From Pseudomonadota bacterium (GTDB lineage: Bacteria; Desulfobacterota; Binatia; Binatales; Binataceae), in contig JAJPKP010000003.1 of the NCBI GenBank assembly GCA_021323675.1, positions 1-64,000 on the forward strand: a stretch of DNA of 64,000 nucleotides, given 5' to 3'. Shown here piece after piece: positions 24,933 through 34,944 of the stretch. Position 1 is the stretch's first letter. Each line of letters begins with the position of its first letter. Position numbers and translations under genes: made by a program. The notes under the pieces were generated by a model that had not been told where the DNA came from, made no database searches, and worked only from the letters and a program-made list of their open reading frames with translations.

Positions 24933-25466
24933 TCAAGCCTCGACCAAAGTGGTCGCCTGGGGCCCCTTGTCGCCCTCCTCCTCTGCGAACCGGACTCTTG
25001 CTCCGACTTCCAGCTTGTCGAAGCCGCCCCCGATCACGCTATTGCGATGGAAATAGACTTCGCGGCCGTCATCGGCCTCGAGGAATCCGTAACCAAGCTG
25101 GCGCTCGATGCGGACTACGCGGCCGAGCGCCGGGTGTTCACGCGCTTTGACATCGCCCCGCTGCTCGCGCGCATAGTCTTCCAGTTGCCTGCGGGCGACA
25201 TCGAAAGCTTCGCGGATCGCCTGGGACAGCTCCTCTTCCGATTGACGGTCCACGGCGAGTTCTCTGCCCGGAACCGTCATCCGGATGTTCACGATGAACG
25301 GCCCGCCTTTGCGGTGATGCTTGATGGCGGGGGCACGAACCGTGACTTCACATCCGCTCATCCGCGGGTAGTAGCTTTCAAGCCCGGCTGCTTTCTGCCG
25401 AATTTCCGCCTCGAACGCTTCGCTTAACGAGAAGTCGCGTGAGATGATCCTCAACGGTCGCTGCAT
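24933..25466 (-). CDS. hpf: Ribosome hibernation factor fused to cold-shock domain
   Basis: A 177-residue protein: residues 1-110 resemble HPF/RaiA (PLRIISRDFSLSEAFEAEIRQKA ... IVNIRMTVPGRELAVDRQ), and residues 113-177 form a cold-shock OB fold (GRVVRIERQLGYGFLEADD, then VYFHRNSV). HPF-type proteins dock in the 30S decoding site and silence ribosomes; the cold-shock domain would add RNA binding. ATG at 25466 follows GGAGGAAG; a 108-residue upstream extension crosses the promoter and is rejected. It is divergent from the acs-pdh operon. Confidence 0.85.
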   Translation of the reverse strand: MQRPLRIISRDFSLSEAFEAEIRQKAAGLESYYPRMSGCEVTVRAPAIKHHRKGGPFIVNIRMTVPGRELAVDRQSEEELSQAIREAFDVARRQLEDYAREQRGDVKAREHPALGRVVRIERQLGYGFLEADDGREVYFHRNSVIGGGFDKLEVGARVRFAEEEGDKGPQATTLVEA

Positions 25467-25489
25467 ATCTTCCTCCAACTTTCGAGGAC

Positions 25490-25505
25490 AGCAGACAGCG
25501 TGCCA
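25490..25505 (-). promoter_or_regulatory. Sigma-54 promoter for hpf
   Basis: Minus strand reads TGGCAC-GCTGT-CTGCT: full -24, TGCT -12, exact spacing. It shares its first nine bases (TGGCACGCT) with the glgP promoter. The predicted start near 25480 leaves a 14-nt leader containing the Shine-Dalgarno. Confidence 0.72.
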
Positions 25506-25554
25506 GATCCTGACCTGGATTTTGCGGCATCGCGGCGTGCTCGCCGGGGCAGTT

Positions 25555-25570
25555 TGGCGCCCCGAATGCC
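25555..25570 (+). promoter_or_regulatory. Sigma-54 promoter candidate for the acs-pdh operon
   Basis: TGGCGC-CCCGA-ATGCC with correct GG-to-GC spacing, divergent from the hpf promoter 50 bp away. A 15-bp dyad (TGGCGAC-A-GTCGCCA, 25610-25624) lies just downstream of the predicted start. The leader to the ATG at 25720 is about 140 nt. Confidence 0.5.
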
Positions 25571-25719
25571 TCTGATCGGACCGCCGATGCCGACGAAGCG
25601 TGGTTCCGATGGCGACAGTCGCCAACTCGGGGGAGACAAAGCCGCTCACACGAGTCGTCCGCAGTTCGGCGCGATCCTTGCGATTGTCAGACGGCGAACG
25701 TCGTTCCGAAAGGGTCGTT

Positions 25720-26238
25720 ATGGACCATGCCACTCGGTCAGGGGCTTCCTGGACCAAGGTCTTACCGGACACTGCAAGGCTGCGACACATCGTCTATGAG
25801 CTGAGCCGCGAGCACGTTCAACTTCCTCGGCCCCTGACGCGGCTTGCCGATGCCGGCATCGCCCTGGCCGCAAACCCCGCCAGCCTCGACGCCAGAACGC
25901 ACGCGCACGAGGCGTGGATGGAGATGCTTCAGATTATCGACCTGCCCTTCGCCCATCGGGCGGACGTGGAACTGCTGGAAAGCGCGGAGCGCCTGAGACT
26001 GGTCCCCGACGTGGTCGCAAGAGGGATGCTGGACGCCTGCAGCAAACTGCGGGATTTGGAATCTCGAATCTCACAGGCAGATTTCCATCAGAGTCCGGCC
26101 GAACTGATGGCCCGAACCGGAGAAGCAATGCGAGAGCTGGCTGCAACCCTGGACGACCTCGCGCTTCGGGAAGATCGGGAGCTTCTGCCCAGAGTACAGC
26201 GCCTGCTCTACCAGCACGGGGTGGCGCTGAAGCGCTGA
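25720..26238 (+). CDS. Unknown helical protein leading the acs-pdh operon
   Basis: A 172-residue, mostly helical protein I do not recognise. It contains a histidine-bearing helix pair (DARTHAHEAWMEMLQIIDLPF), superficially hemerythrin-like, but the metal-ligand spacing is not convincing. ATG at 25720 has a GAAAGGG Shine-Dalgarno; an in-frame GTG at 25600 would add 40 Arg/Ser-rich residues. It is separated from acsA by 3 nt and is therefore co-translated with it. Its place in front of acetyl-CoA-forming enzymes suggests a regulatory or assembly role (inference). Confidence 0.7.
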   Translation: MDHATRSGASWTKVLPDTARLRHIVYELSREHVQLPRPLTRLADAGIALAANPASLDARTHAHEAWMEMLQIIDLPFAHRADVELLESAERLRLVPDVVARGMLDACSKLRDLESRISQADFHQSPAELMARTGEAMRELAATLDDLALREDRELLPRVQRLLYQHGVALKR

Positions 26239-26241
26239 ATC

Positions 26242-28002
26242 ATGGATTGGGAGATAATCAGAAAGCCGCGGACATGGCAGGTCATGCCCAATCTGCGGAA
26301 TTACGAAACGGAACGGGATCGCTTCTCATGGGAAACGGCCCGCCGTGCACTCGATGGGCTCCCGGGTGGCCGCGGGCTCAATATCGCTTACGAAGCTGTA
26401 GATCGCCACGCCGCCGGCGCGCGACGCGATCATCTGGCTCTGCGATTTCTCACCAAGCGCGGAGAACCGCGCGACTACACCTACTCGGGTCTGCGCGCCG
26501 CTACCAATCGGATGGCCAATGTTCTGAGCGGCCTCGGACTGGCGAAAGGAGAGCGCGTGTTCGCGCTCGCCGGTCGCATCCCGGAACTTTACATCAGCGC
26601 TTTGGGTACCTTGAAAAACGGGAATGTCTTCTGCCCGCTCTTTTCGGCATTCGGACCTGAACCAATTCGGCAGCGCCTTGGAATCGGCGATGGCCGCGTG
26701 CTCATCACGACCGTCGCCTTTTACAAGCGAAAGGTCGCGGACCTGCGATCGTCGCTTCCAGGCCTGCGCCATGTGCTGTTGGTCGGCGATAGCCGGGAGA
26801 TTCGCGAAATCCCGCAGGTCCTCGATTTCCACGAACTGATGGCGCAGGCGAGCGAGAACTTCGAGATCGCGGAGACCAGCCCCGATGACCTCGCGCTCCT
26901 GCACTTCACCAGCGGCACCACCGGGATGCCGAAGGGAGCGATGCACGTCCACGAGGCGGTTGTCGCGCATCACATGACCGGCTATTTCGCGCTCGACTTT
27001 CACCCCGACGATATCTTCTGGTGCACCGCCGATCCCGGCTGGGTGACGGGCACTTCCTACGGAATCATCGCGCCGCTCACTCACGGAATTACCAGCATCA
27101 TCGACGAAGCCGAATTCGACGCCGAACGATGGTATTCGATCGTGCAGAATCAGCGCGTGACGATCTGGTACACAGCTCCAACCGCCGTCCGGATGATGAT
27201 GCGGGTCGGAACGGAAGTGCCGAAGAAGTACGACCTTGGCAGCCTGCGGTTCATCGCGAGCGTCGGCGAGCCCCTCAATCCCGAAGCTGTCGTATGGGGA
27301 CAACGAACCTTCGGGCTTCCGATTCACGACAACTGGTGGCAAACGGAAACTGGCGGGATCATGATCGCCAACTATCCCGCCCTCGCCATCCGGCCAGGTT
27401 CTATGGGCCTGCCGCTGCCCGGGATCGAAGCCGGAATCGTCCGGCGCCAGCCTGATGGGGCGATCGAAACGGTGCTCGAGCCCGGAGTCGAGGGCGAGCT
27501 CGCTTTGCGCCCAGGATGGCCTTCGATGTTTCGCGGCTATCTGAACGAAGAACAACGCTATCGCAAATGCTTTGCGGGCGGATGGTATCTCACTGGCGAC
27601 CTCGCCAGACGCGACGCCGACGGCTACTTCTGGTTCGTCGGACGCGCCGACGATGTAATCAAATCGTCCGGGCATCTGATCGGCCCCTTCGAAGTCGAGA
27701 GCGCGTTGATGGAACATCCGGCGGTAGCTGAGGCGGGAGTAATCGGAAAACCCGATCCCACCGCGGGCGAAATTGTGAAGGCATTCGTATCGCTCAAAGG
27801 CTCGCGGGCGCCCTGCGAAGAACTGCGCGACGAACTTCTCGGGTTCGCAAGGAAGCGGCTCGGAGCAGTCGTCGCGCCCAAGGAAATTGAGTTCATCGCC
27901 AATGTGCCGAAAACTCGAAGCGGAAAGATCATGCGCCGCTTGCTAAAGGCCCGCGAACTGGGACTGCCCGAGGGCGACACCTCGACCCTGGAACTCTCCT
28001 AG
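26242..28002 (+). CDS. acsA: Acetyl-CoA synthetase (AMP-forming)
   Basis: A 586-residue ANL-superfamily ligase resembling Bacillus-type AcsA. The P-loop [16 protein letters not shown], the acetate-pocket tryptophan region [11 protein letters not shown], the adenylate motif [20 protein letters not shown], and the catalytic A10 lysine K562 in [10 protein letters not shown] are all present. It activates acetate (or a short acid) to acyl-CoA. K562 would be the site of regulatory acetylation in this family. It is followed by PDH genes and an ACP, so the operon funnels acetate and pyruvate to the acetyl level. Confidence 0.9.
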   Translation: MDWEIIRKPRTWQVMPNLRNYETERDRFSWETARRALDGLPGGRGLNIAYEAVDRHAAGARRDHLALRFLTKRGEPRDYTYSGLRAATNRMANVLSGLGLAKGERVFALAGRIPELYISALGTLKNGNVFCPLFSAFGPEPIRQRLGIGDGRVLITTVAFYKRKVADLRSSLPGLRHVLLVGDSREIREIPQVLDFHELMAQASENFEIAETSPDDLALLHFTSGTTGMPKGAMHVHEAVVAHHMTGYFALDFHPDDIFWCTADPGWVTGTSYGIIAPLTHGITSIIDEAEFDAERWYSIVQNQRVTIWYTAPTAVRMMMRVGTEVPKKYDLGSLRFIASVGEPLNPEAVVWGQRTFGLPIHDNWWQTETGGIMIANYPALAIRPGSMGLPLPGIEAGIVRRQPDGAIETVLEPGVEGELALRPGWPSMFRGYLNEEQRYRKCFAGGWYLTGDLARRDADGYFWFVGRADDVIKSSGHLIGPFEVESALMEHPAVAEAGVIGKPDPTAGEIVKAFVSLKGSRAPCEELRDELLGFARKRLGAVVAPKEIEFIANVPKTRSGKIMRRLLKARELGLPEGDTSTLELS

Positions 28003-28015
28003 CGCCGGATTCTCA

Positions 28016-29050
28016 ATGGCCGACACACGCACACGAGAAGCAGGCAACATGGTCCATCAACCTCAACCCGATCTTCACCCAGCCGGCGGAGAACACGCGC
28101 TGAAGGTGCTTCGCCAAATGATCCGTATCCGCCGCTTCGAGGAAAAGTGCGCCGAGCTCTACAGCGCATCTAAAATCCGGGGCTTCCTACACCTCTACAT
28201 CGGCGAGGAAGCGGTGGCGGTCGGCGCGATGCAGGCGCTCGGGCCCGATGACGCGGTGGTCGCGACCTACCGCGAACACGGGCACGCGCTTGCGCGGGGC
28301 GTCAGCGCAAATTCGATCATGGCGGAAATGTACGGCAAGCAGGAAGGATGCAGCCGAGGCCGAGGCGGTTCGATGCATCTGTTCGATGCGGCGCATCGTT
28401 TTTACGGCGGCAACGCGATCGTCGGAGGCGGATTGCCAATCGCCGTCGGACTCGCGCTAGCCGACAAGCTCAGCGGACGCGCGCGAGTGACCGCCTGCTT
28501 CTTCGGCGAAGGAGCCATCGCCGAGGGCGAGTTCCACGAATGCATGAACCTCTCGGCGCTCTGGAAACTCCCGCTCCTGTTCTGCTGCGAGAACAATCTG
28601 TATGCGATGGGGACGGCGCTCAAGCGTTCCGAATCGGAACCCGACTTGTGCCTCAAGGCGACCAGCTACGAGGTTCCCGCGTGGCCGGTCGATGGAATGG
28701 ATGTGGTCGCGTGCGAAGACGCGGCAAGGCGCGCGGCGCTCGCGGTGCGCGGCGGTGAAGGACCGTGCTTTCTCGAGTTTCGCACCTATCGCTTTCGCGC
28801 TCATTCGATGTTCGATCCGCAGCTTTACCGGGATAAGCAGGAAGTCGAGGAATGGAAAAGGCGCGACCCCATCGACCTCTTTTGCCAGCGGCTCAAAACA
28901 CAAGGAGTCATCGGCGATGCCGACTTGAAGGCGATCGAAGATGACACCGCCGCCGAGGTCGCCAAGGCGATCGAGTTTTCCGAGGGCGGAACGTGGGAGC
29001 CGGCGCAGGAGCTGACAAGGTTCGTGTACTCGGAAAGGGCGCGCTCGTGA
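28016..29050 (+). CDS. pdhA: Pyruvate (2-oxoacid) dehydrogenase E1 alpha
   Basis: A 344-residue thiamine-diphosphate E1 alpha subunit. It shows the [20 protein letters not shown] segment, the ThDP motif [15 protein letters not shown]...NN, and the [11 protein letters not shown] loop that holds the regulatory site. It starts at ATG 28016, with a second ATG at 28049. The beta subunit start overlaps its stop (GTGA). It is closest in organisation to acetoin/pyruvate dehydrogenase operons with separate alpha and beta chains. Pyruvate is the likely substrate, though acetoin or branched 2-oxoacids cannot be ruled out; no E3 gene is in the operon. Confidence 0.88.
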   Translation: MADTRTREAGNMVHQPQPDLHPAGGEHALKVLRQMIRIRRFEEKCAELYSASKIRGFLHLYIGEEAVAVGAMQALGPDDAVVATYREHGHALARGVSANSIMAEMYGKQEGCSRGRGGSMHLFDAAHRFYGGNAIVGGGLPIAVGLALADKLSGRARVTACFFGEGAIAEGEFHECMNLSALWKLPLLFCCENNLYAMGTALKRSESEPDLCLKATSYEVPAWPVDGMDVVACEDAARRAALAVRGGEGPCFLEFRTYRFRAHSMFDPQLYRDKQEVEEWKRRDPIDLFCQRLKTQGVIGDADLKAIEDDTAAEVAKAIEFSEGGTWEPAQELTRFVYSERARS

Positions 29051-30048
29051 ACACAGCGGCCAGGGCGGCGCGCATCACCTATCGCGAGGCGATGCGCCAG
29101 GCGATTCGCGAAGCGCTGCAGCGCGATCCACGGGTATTCCTGATGGGAGAAGACGTCGGGAAGTACGGAGGCTGCTTTGCGGTCAGCAAAGGACTCCTCG
29201 ACGAATTCGGGCCCGAGCGCATCCGCGATACTCCCCTTTCGGAATCGGCGTTCGTCGGCGCGGGAATTGGCGCCGCGATGGGCGGGATGCGGCCGATCGT
29301 GGAAATCATGACGGTGAATTTCAGCCTGCTCGCGCTCGACCAGATTCTCAACAATGCCGCCACGATCCTCCATATGTCGGGCGGCCAGTTTAATATCCCG
29401 CTCGTAATCCGGATGACCACCGGGGCGGGCCGACAACTCGCCGCCCAGCACTCCCACAGTCTCGAAGGCTGGTACGCGCACATACCGGGAATAAAGGTGC
29501 TTACTCCCGCCACCATCGAGGACGCACGCGGAATGCTGTGGACCGCTCTCGAAGATCCGGACCCGGTGCTGATCTTCGAACATCAGACGCTCTACAACAT
29601 GGAAGGTGAACTTCCCGCCGACGCCGGCCCCGTCGATATCGAAAGAGCGCGCGTGCGCAGGCCCGGCACAGATATCAGCCTGATCTCTTACGGAGGTTCG
29701 CTGCATAAGGTGATGGAAGCGGCGACACAGCTTGCCGCCGCCGGAATCAACGCGGAGGTGATCGACCTGCGCGTGCTTCGTCCGCTCGACACCGCGACGA
29801 TTATTGATTCCGTCACCCGAACCCATCGGGCGATAATAATCGACGAAGGATGGCGCAGCGGCAGCATCTCCGCGGAGGTCTCCGCGCGAATCATGGAAGG
29901 CGCCTTCTATGAACTGGATGTTCCGGTCGCGCGCATCTGCAGCGCCGAGGTTCCCATGCCCTACGCCAAGCATCTGGAAGATGCGGCGCTGCCTCAAGTC
30001 AGCGCAATCGTTGAGGCTGCGCGCTCGCTGACGGGCTCCAATGGCTGA
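29047..30048 (+). CDS. pdhB: Pyruvate (2-oxoacid) dehydrogenase E1 beta
   Basis: A 333-residue E1 beta subunit, recognised by [27 protein letters not shown], the substrate loop [10 protein letters not shown]-like [17 protein letters not shown] and [14 protein letters not shown]. The GTG at 29047 is chosen because it overlaps the alpha stop (GTGA), giving coupled translation of the two chains of the heterotetramer. The E2 gene overlaps its end by 8 nt. Confidence 0.9.
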   Translation: MNTAARAARITYREAMRQAIREALQRDPRVFLMGEDVGKYGGCFAVSKGLLDEFGPERIRDTPLSESAFVGAGIGAAMGGMRPIVEIMTVNFSLLALDQILNNAATILHMSGGQFNIPLVIRMTTGAGRQLAAQHSHSLEGWYAHIPGIKVLTPATIEDARGMLWTALEDPDPVLIFEHQTLYNMEGELPADAGPVDIERARVRRPGTDISLISYGGSLHKVMEAATQLAAAGINAEVIDLRVLRPLDTATIIDSVTRTHRAIIIDEGWRSGSISAEVSARIMEGAFYELDVPVARICSAEVPMPYAKHLEDAALPQVSAIVEAARSLTGSNG

Positions 30049-31285
30049 GTTTCGCATGCCCTCCCTCGGTGCCGACATGGAAGTCGGCACAATCCTGCAG
30101 TGGCTGGTGAAGCCCGGCGATGCGGTAAAGCGGGGCGACATTGTCGCGGTGGTTGACACTGAAAAGGCCACGATCGAGATCGAGGTTTTTCAGTCGGGCG
30201 TCATCGACCGTATCGTCGTTCCGGAGGGCGAGCAGGTTCCGGTCGGGACCCTTATCGCAGTGATTCGCACCGATGGCGAGGTTGCCGCTCCTCCCGCGCC
30301 TGTCGCAGTGCCGACGCCGCCCGCCCCCGCCGCGCCTCCGGTGGCCGCGCCGAAGCCCATGGAAAAGCCGACTGTGCCGGCGGTTTCCGCCGCACCTCCG
30401 CATCGCCTGCGCATCTCGCCGCTCGCAATGCGGGTAGCTGTCGATCTCAAAGTTGACTTGTCCAAAGTCAAAGGCACCGGCCCCGACGGCGCCATCACGA
30501 AGGCCGACGTGGAGCGTGCCGCCAAGGCGGCGAAAGAAGCCCCCGCCGTCGAAGCCCTCGCGGCGATCGCGCCGGCAGTGGCAAAGGCTCCGCCGGCGCG
30601 GCCCGCGGCGGCGATCGACCATCACGTCGCGATGCGCCGGGTGATTGCGGCGTCGATGGCGCGTTCCAAGCGCGAGATACCGCACTACTACCTGGCGACC
30701 CACGTCGACATGAGCCGCGCGATGGCATGGCTTCAATCCGAAAACCTGAAACTGCCCATCGCGAATCGAGCTCTGTATTCAGTGCTGCTGCTCAAGTCGG
30801 TCGCGCTCGCGGTTCGTGATTTTCCGGAGATGAACGGTTACTGGATCGACAACAGCTTCAGGCACAGCGATGCCGTTCATGTCGGCGTCGCAATTTCGCT
30901 GCGCAAGGGCGGCCTCATCGCACCCGCCATCCACGATGTCGACAAGAAGCCGCTGGGCGAGATCATGGCGAACCTCCGGGACCTCGTGAAAAGAGTGCGA
31001 GCGGAAACCTTGCGCAGCTCGGAAATCGCGGACGCGACGATTACGGTCACCAGCCTGGGCGAGCAGGGAGTCGAGACGGTCTTCGGAATCATCTATCCGC
31101 CGCAGGTGGCGCTCGTCGGCTTCGGCAAGATCGTCGAGCGCCCGTGGGCATCCAATGGAATGATCGGCGCGCGGCCGGTGATGATGGCGACGCTTGCCGC
31201 CGATCATCGCGCCAGCGACGGGCATCGCGGCGGTTTGTTTCTGGCCGCGATCGATCGCTTTCTCCAGGAGCCGGAAAAGCTGTGA
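30041..31285 (+). CDS. pdhC: Dihydrolipoamide acyltransferase (E2)
   Basis: A 414-residue E2: lipoyl domain (K42 in [12 protein letters not shown]), an Ala/Pro-rich linker (about 85-120), a peripheral-subunit-binding domain ([20 protein letters not shown]), a second linker, and the catalytic core ending in the H389-x-x-x-D393 motif ([12 protein letters not shown]). It has one lipoyl domain only. The gene overlaps E1 beta upstream and the acyl carrier protein downstream (GTGA). The core forms the scaffold of the dehydrogenase complex; E3 must come from elsewhere in the genome. Confidence 0.92.
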   Translation: MAEFRMPSLGADMEVGTILQWLVKPGDAVKRGDIVAVVDTEKATIEIEVFQSGVIDRIVVPEGEQVPVGTLIAVIRTDGEVAAPPAPVAVPTPPAPAAPPVAAPKPMEKPTVPAVSAAPPHRLRISPLAMRVAVDLKVDLSKVKGTGPDGAITKADVERAAKAAKEAPAVEALAAIAPAVAKAPPARPAAAIDHHVAMRRVIAASMARSKREIPHYYLATHVDMSRAMAWLQSENLKLPIANRALYSVLLLKSVALAVRDFPEMNGYWIDNSFRHSDAVHVGVAISLRKGGLIAPAIHDVDKKPLGEIMANLRDLVKRVRAETLRSSEIADATITVTSLGEQGVETVFGIIYPPQVALVGFGKIVERPWASNGMIGARPVMMATLAADHRASDGHRGGLFLAAIDRFLQEPEKL

Positions 31286-31527
31286 CAAACGATGAAATCA
31301 GGGCTCTGATATTGCGTGAACTGCGGCGAATCGCACCGGAGATCGATGCCGACACCATCGACCCCTCGGTCGAATTGCGCGAGCAGGCCGACCTCGACTC
31401 GATGGACATCCTCAACTGGATGATCGCGATTCACGAGAAAACCGGAGTCGAGATTCCGGAAGCGGACTATGCCCGGATGGCGACCCTGAACGATTGCGTC
31501 TCCTATCTGAGCCAGCGGCTCAAATAG
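31282..31527 (+). CDS. Acyl carrier protein embedded in the PDH operon
   Basis: An 81-residue acidic ACP with phosphopantetheine serine S40 in ADLDSMDILNW. The GTG start at 31282 forms a GTGA with the E2 stop, so it is translated with the dehydrogenase. It differs from AcpP (LDSMD rather than DSLD, and extra helix-end residues), placing it among specialised carrier proteins. Its setting implies an acyl group passed between the acs/PDH enzymes and a carrier, or ACP binding to the complex. No synthase or phosphopantetheinyl transferase gene is adjacent. Confidence 0.87.
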   Translation: MTNDEIRALILRELRRIAPEIDADTIDPSVELREQADLDSMDILNWMIAIHEKTGVEIPEADYARMATLNDCVSYLSQRLK

Positions 31528-31540
31528 CCTGATTGCCGCG

Positions 31541-33247
31541 ATGATGCGGAATGAGGAAATCGCCAGGGTGCTCGATGAGATCGGCGACATGCTCGAGCTC
31601 GGCGGCGAAAATTTCTTTCGGGTCCGCGCCTATCACAACGCCGCACGCGCCATCCGCGATCAACCGGTTTCGGTGGCGGAATTGAGCGCCGACGAGATCG
31701 ATGAGATACGCGGAATCGGCTCCGACCTCGCCGGCAAAATCACGACCCTCGTCAAGACCGGCGAGATGCCGCTGCATCGCGAGCTCTCCGCCAAATTCCC
31801 CAGGGAGCTGCTCGAGCTGCGCGACATTCCCGGACTGGGCCCCAAGCGCGTCAAGATGCTCGCGGACCTCCTGCACATTCACGGCCGCGACGATCTCGAA
31901 CGGGCGGCCAGATCCGGAAAGCTGCGCGAAATTCGCGGTTTCGGCGCAAAGAGCGAAGAGCGAATCCTGAAGGCGCTATCCAAGCCCGCCGCCGGCGCCG
32001 GCAAAAGGATTCTCTATTCCGAAGCGCTCGCCATCGCATCCAGACTGACTGCTCACCTCCGAAAATGCCGCGCCATACGCGAGATGGAAGTAGCGGGCAG
32101 TTTTCGCCGCTGCCGCGAGACCATCGGCGACCTCGACATCATCGCCTCGGCCTCGGAGTTCGAGCCGTGCATGAAGCAGCTCAGAAGTTTTCCCGACGTG
32201 GCGCAGGTGCTCGGCTCCGGAGAAACCAAAACAACGGTAGTGTTGAAAGACGGCCTGCAGGTCGATCTTCGCGTGGTTCAGCCGCAGAGCTATGGCGCCG
32301 CGCTGATGTATTTCACGGGCTCCAAAGCGCACAACATCCACCTGCGGAGAATGGCCCAGGATCTCGGCTTGTTGCTCAGCGAATACGGACTATTCCGGGA
32401 CAAGAAGATGCTCGCGGGCAAGACCGAGAACGAGGTTTACAAGTCGCTCGGCTTGCCGTGGATTCCGCCTGAATTGCGCGAAGATCGCGGCGAGATCGAG
32501 GCTGCCTCCGCCGGACGGCTTCCCACACTCATTACAAGAACCGACTTGCGCGGCGACCTTCACACGCATTCCACGTACACCGACGGGCGCAGTTCGATCG
32601 AAGACATGGCGCGCCGCGCCCGGGAAATCGGACTCGAATATTTCGCGACAACCGACCATTCCCGCCGCGTGGCCATGGCGCACGGCCTGACTCCCGCGCG
32701 TCTTCGCGATCAATGGAAGGAAATCGATCAGGTGGCGGCGCGGCTCAAAGGCATCTCGCTGCTCAAAGGAATCGAAGTCGATATCCTGGACGACGGCGCA
32801 CTTGACCTGCCGGACGATACTCTCGCTCAACTCGACTGGGTGGTCGCGTCGCTTCATTACAATCTGCGTGGCACTCGCGCGGAAATGACCCGGCGGCTGG
32901 TGAAGGCGATTCGCAATCCGTACGTCGACGTCATTGGGCATCCGAGCGGACGCCTGCTGGGCCATCGCGATCCCGTCGATTTCGATCTGTCGGAGGTTTT
33001 GCGCGTCGCCCGCGAAGAAGGCTGTGCGATGGAGGTGAACGCGCAACCCGATCGGCTCGACCTGACCGACACCGCCTGCATGGCGGCGAAGCACGCGGGA
33101 GTCAAACTCGTCATCTCGAGCGATTCGCATTCGCCGCGCGAGTTCGACCTGCTCGATTATGGCGTCAATCAGGCCCGGCGTGGATGGTTAGAGGCGTCCG
33201 ACGTACTGAATACACGCACGCTCAAATCTCTGCGCGCCCGACGCTAG
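31541..33247 (+). CDS. polX: Family X DNA polymerase/3'-5' exonuclease
   Basis: A 568-residue PolX for gap filling in base-excision repair. Order: helix-hairpin-helix region (DIPGLGPKRVKMLADLL, about 88-110), nucleotidyl transferase core (about 150-320; GSFRRCRETIGDLDI holds the catalytic aspartates), and a C-terminal PHP exonuclease (GDLHTHSTYTDG; TTDHSRR; VIGHPSGR). It is 13 nt after the ACP gene, an unexpected tail for a metabolic operon. Repair of DNA during dormancy is a reasonable inference. Confidence 0.93.
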   Translation: MMRNEEIARVLDEIGDMLELGGENFFRVRAYHNAARAIRDQPVSVAELSADEIDEIRGIGSDLAGKITTLVKTGEMPLHRELSAKFPRELLELRDIPGLGPKRVKMLADLLHIHGRDDLERAARSGKLREIRGFGAKSEERILKALSKPAAGAGKRILYSEALAIASRLTAHLRKCRAIREMEVAGSFRRCRETIGDLDIIASASEFEPCMKQLRSFPDVAQVLGSGETKTTVVLKDGLQVDLRVVQPQSYGAALMYFTGSKAHNIHLRRMAQDLGLLLSEYGLFRDKKMLAGKTENEVYKSLGLPWIPPELREDRGEIEAASAGRLPTLITRTDLRGDLHTHSTYTDGRSSIEDMARRAREIGLEYFATTDHSRRVAMAHGLTPARLRDQWKEIDQVAARLKGISLLKGIEVDILDDGALDLPDDTLAQLDWVVASLHYNLRGTRAEMTRRLVKAIRNPYVDVIGHPSGRLLGHRDPVDFDLSEVLRVAREEGCAMEVNAQPDRLDLTDTACMAAKHAGVKLVISSDSHSPREFDLLDYGVNQARRGWLEASDVLNTRTLKSLRARR

Positions 33248-33305
33248 AGCTTCCTCCTCCGGTCGCGCGTGGCATCGATTCTTCCATCCCCACGCCTTCG
33301 CGGAA

Positions 33306-34934
33306 TCAGACAAGACTCCGATAGCGCGGCTGATAGATGCTGGATCTCACGAGGGTTCCAACGTCGCTCGGCGCATTCACGCGCGCGAGCCCGCGGGCGA
33401 AAACGATCTCCGCTACGCGGCAGGCAGCCTCGATCTCGGTTCTAAGCAATTCCGACTGCGGCGGATATATCCGTCCTGCCTCCAGGTCGTGGGTCGTTAC
33501 CTGATCGGCTACGGCGTGCGCGGCGGCCATGAACATCTCGCCCGTTACCCGGGTCGCGCCGGTCGCGTAGATCGCAAGGCCGATGGCCGGAAAGATATAA
33601 ACGTTGTTGCACTGGCCGGGGGTAAGCATCCGGCCGCGATAGTTTACAGGTTCGAACGGGCTCCCGCTCGCGAATATCGCGCGCCCATCGGACCATCGGT
33701 ACGCCTCCTCCGCGCTGCACTCGGATCGCGAGGTTGGATTCGAGAGAGCAAGGATTATCGGATGCCGGTTGATTCGCGCCATCGCCTCGATCACTTCCTG
33801 GTTGAACGCTTTCGCCGCGGTACTGACGCCGACGATCGCGGTAGGCCTGATCGATTCGATCGCGTTGACAAATTGTCGAGTGGCCGGATGGGAATGGGCG
33901 TAGGGAGCCTGATAGTCGGCCAGATCCTGCCGGGAAGATTCGACCAGCCCGTTTCGATTGAAGAGCCATATATGCTCGCGAGCTTGCGGCGCCGACAAGC
34001 CCTGCAACGCCATCGCCTCCGAAAGCATCCGCGCGATTCCCATCCCCGCCGATCCGGCGCCGAGCAGGAGAAAGCGTTGGTCACGAAGCTTGCCTCCGGT
34101 GATGCGCGTCGCGCTCAGCATCCCGGCAAGCACGACCGCGCCCGATCCTTGAATGTCGTCGTTGAAGCAACAGACCCGGTCGTGATAGCGGGCGAGCAGA
34201 CGGAACGCATCGGCGCGTCCCCAATCCTCGAATTGAATGCAGCAGTTGGGAAATTCGGCCATCGCCGCGGCCACGAACTCCTCGACGAAGTCGTCCATTT
34301 CCGCGGCCGATGGGCGCCGCTGGCGCAACCCGGCATATAACGGATCGTTAAGAAGCGCTTCGTTGTTTGTTCCGCAGTCGAGAGTGACCGGCAGGGCGAG
34401 ATGAGGTGGAACGCCGCCGCCCGCCGTGTAAAGCACCAGCTTGCCGATCGGAATCGGCATGCCGTGCACTCCGAGATCACCCAGGCCCAGGATACGCTCG
34501 CCGCTGGTAACCACGATGAAACGAATGTCTCGTTCCGGCCAGTTGCGTATGACCTCGCGCACTCGCCCCTTGCGCTTGACCGAGAGGTATAGACCTCTCG
34601 GGGCCGGGTTTAGCTGGCCGAACTTAAGGCAAGCCTCGCCCACGGTCGGAGTGTAAACCAGCGGCATGAAGCGCGCCGGGTCGGACATGATCAGCCGAAA
34701 AAAGAGCGTCTCGTCGGTTTGCTGGAGAACCGACAAGTCGCGGTATTGATCCAATCCCGGGCGCATCTCCGCCATACGCCGGATAATTCGCTCGATCTGT
34801 ATCTGCTCGGAATCAACTGACTCGGGCAAAAGTCCGGTCAGCCCGAGCGACTCGCGCTCGGCTTCCGAAAAGGCGCCGGATTTGTTGAAACGCGGGTCGC
34901 GCAGAAGAGCCGCGCCGCGCCGTGTGGTCGTCAT
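33306..34934 (-). CDS. maeA: Malic enzyme (NAD-type, large form)
   Basis: A 542-residue malic enzyme converting malate to pyruvate, CO2 and NAD(P)H. Signatures: FNKSGAFSEAERESLGLTGLLP, MPLVYTPTVGEACLKF, VVTSGERILGLGDLGVHG, the Rossmann stretch LLLGAGSAGMGIARML and LALSNPTSRSECSAEEAY. The size and N-terminus match the SfcA/mitochondrial class rather than the shorter MaeB. ATG at 34934 is 10 nt after the stop of the upstream DksA-like gene. It supplies pyruvate to the PDH encoded just 3 kb away. Confidence 0.92.
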   Translation of the reverse strand: MTTTRRGAALLRDPRFNKSGAFSEAERESLGLTGLLPESVDSEQIQIERIIRRMAEMRPGLDQYRDLSVLQQTDETLFFRLIMSDPARFMPLVYTPTVGEACLKFGQLNPAPRGLYLSVKRKGRVREVIRNWPERDIRFIVVTSGERILGLGDLGVHGMPIPIGKLVLYTAGGGVPPHLALPVTLDCGTNNEALLNDPLYAGLRQRRPSAAEMDDFVEEFVAAAMAEFPNCCIQFEDWGRADAFRLLARYHDRVCCFNDDIQGSGAVVLAGMLSATRITGGKLRDQRFLLLGAGSAGMGIARMLSEAMALQGLSAPQAREHIWLFNRNGLVESSRQDLADYQAPYAHSHPATRQFVNAIESIRPTAIVGVSTAAKAFNQEVIEAMARINRHPIILALSNPTSRSECSAEEAYRWSDGRAIFASGSPFEPVNYRGRMLTPGQCNNVYIFPAIGLAIYATGATRVTGEMFMAAAHAVADQVTTHDLEAGRIYPPQSELLRTEIEAACRVAEIVFARGLARVNAPSDVGTLVRSSIYQPRYRSLV

Positions 34935-34944
34935 CGTGGCGTGG

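Noticed and set aside
28825-30171. 448-codon open frame antisense to pdhA/pdhB (and similar long antisense frames at 26326-27717 and 20490-21629)
   Set aside because: These mirror the third-position GC bias of confident enzymes on the other strand and show no domain of their own.
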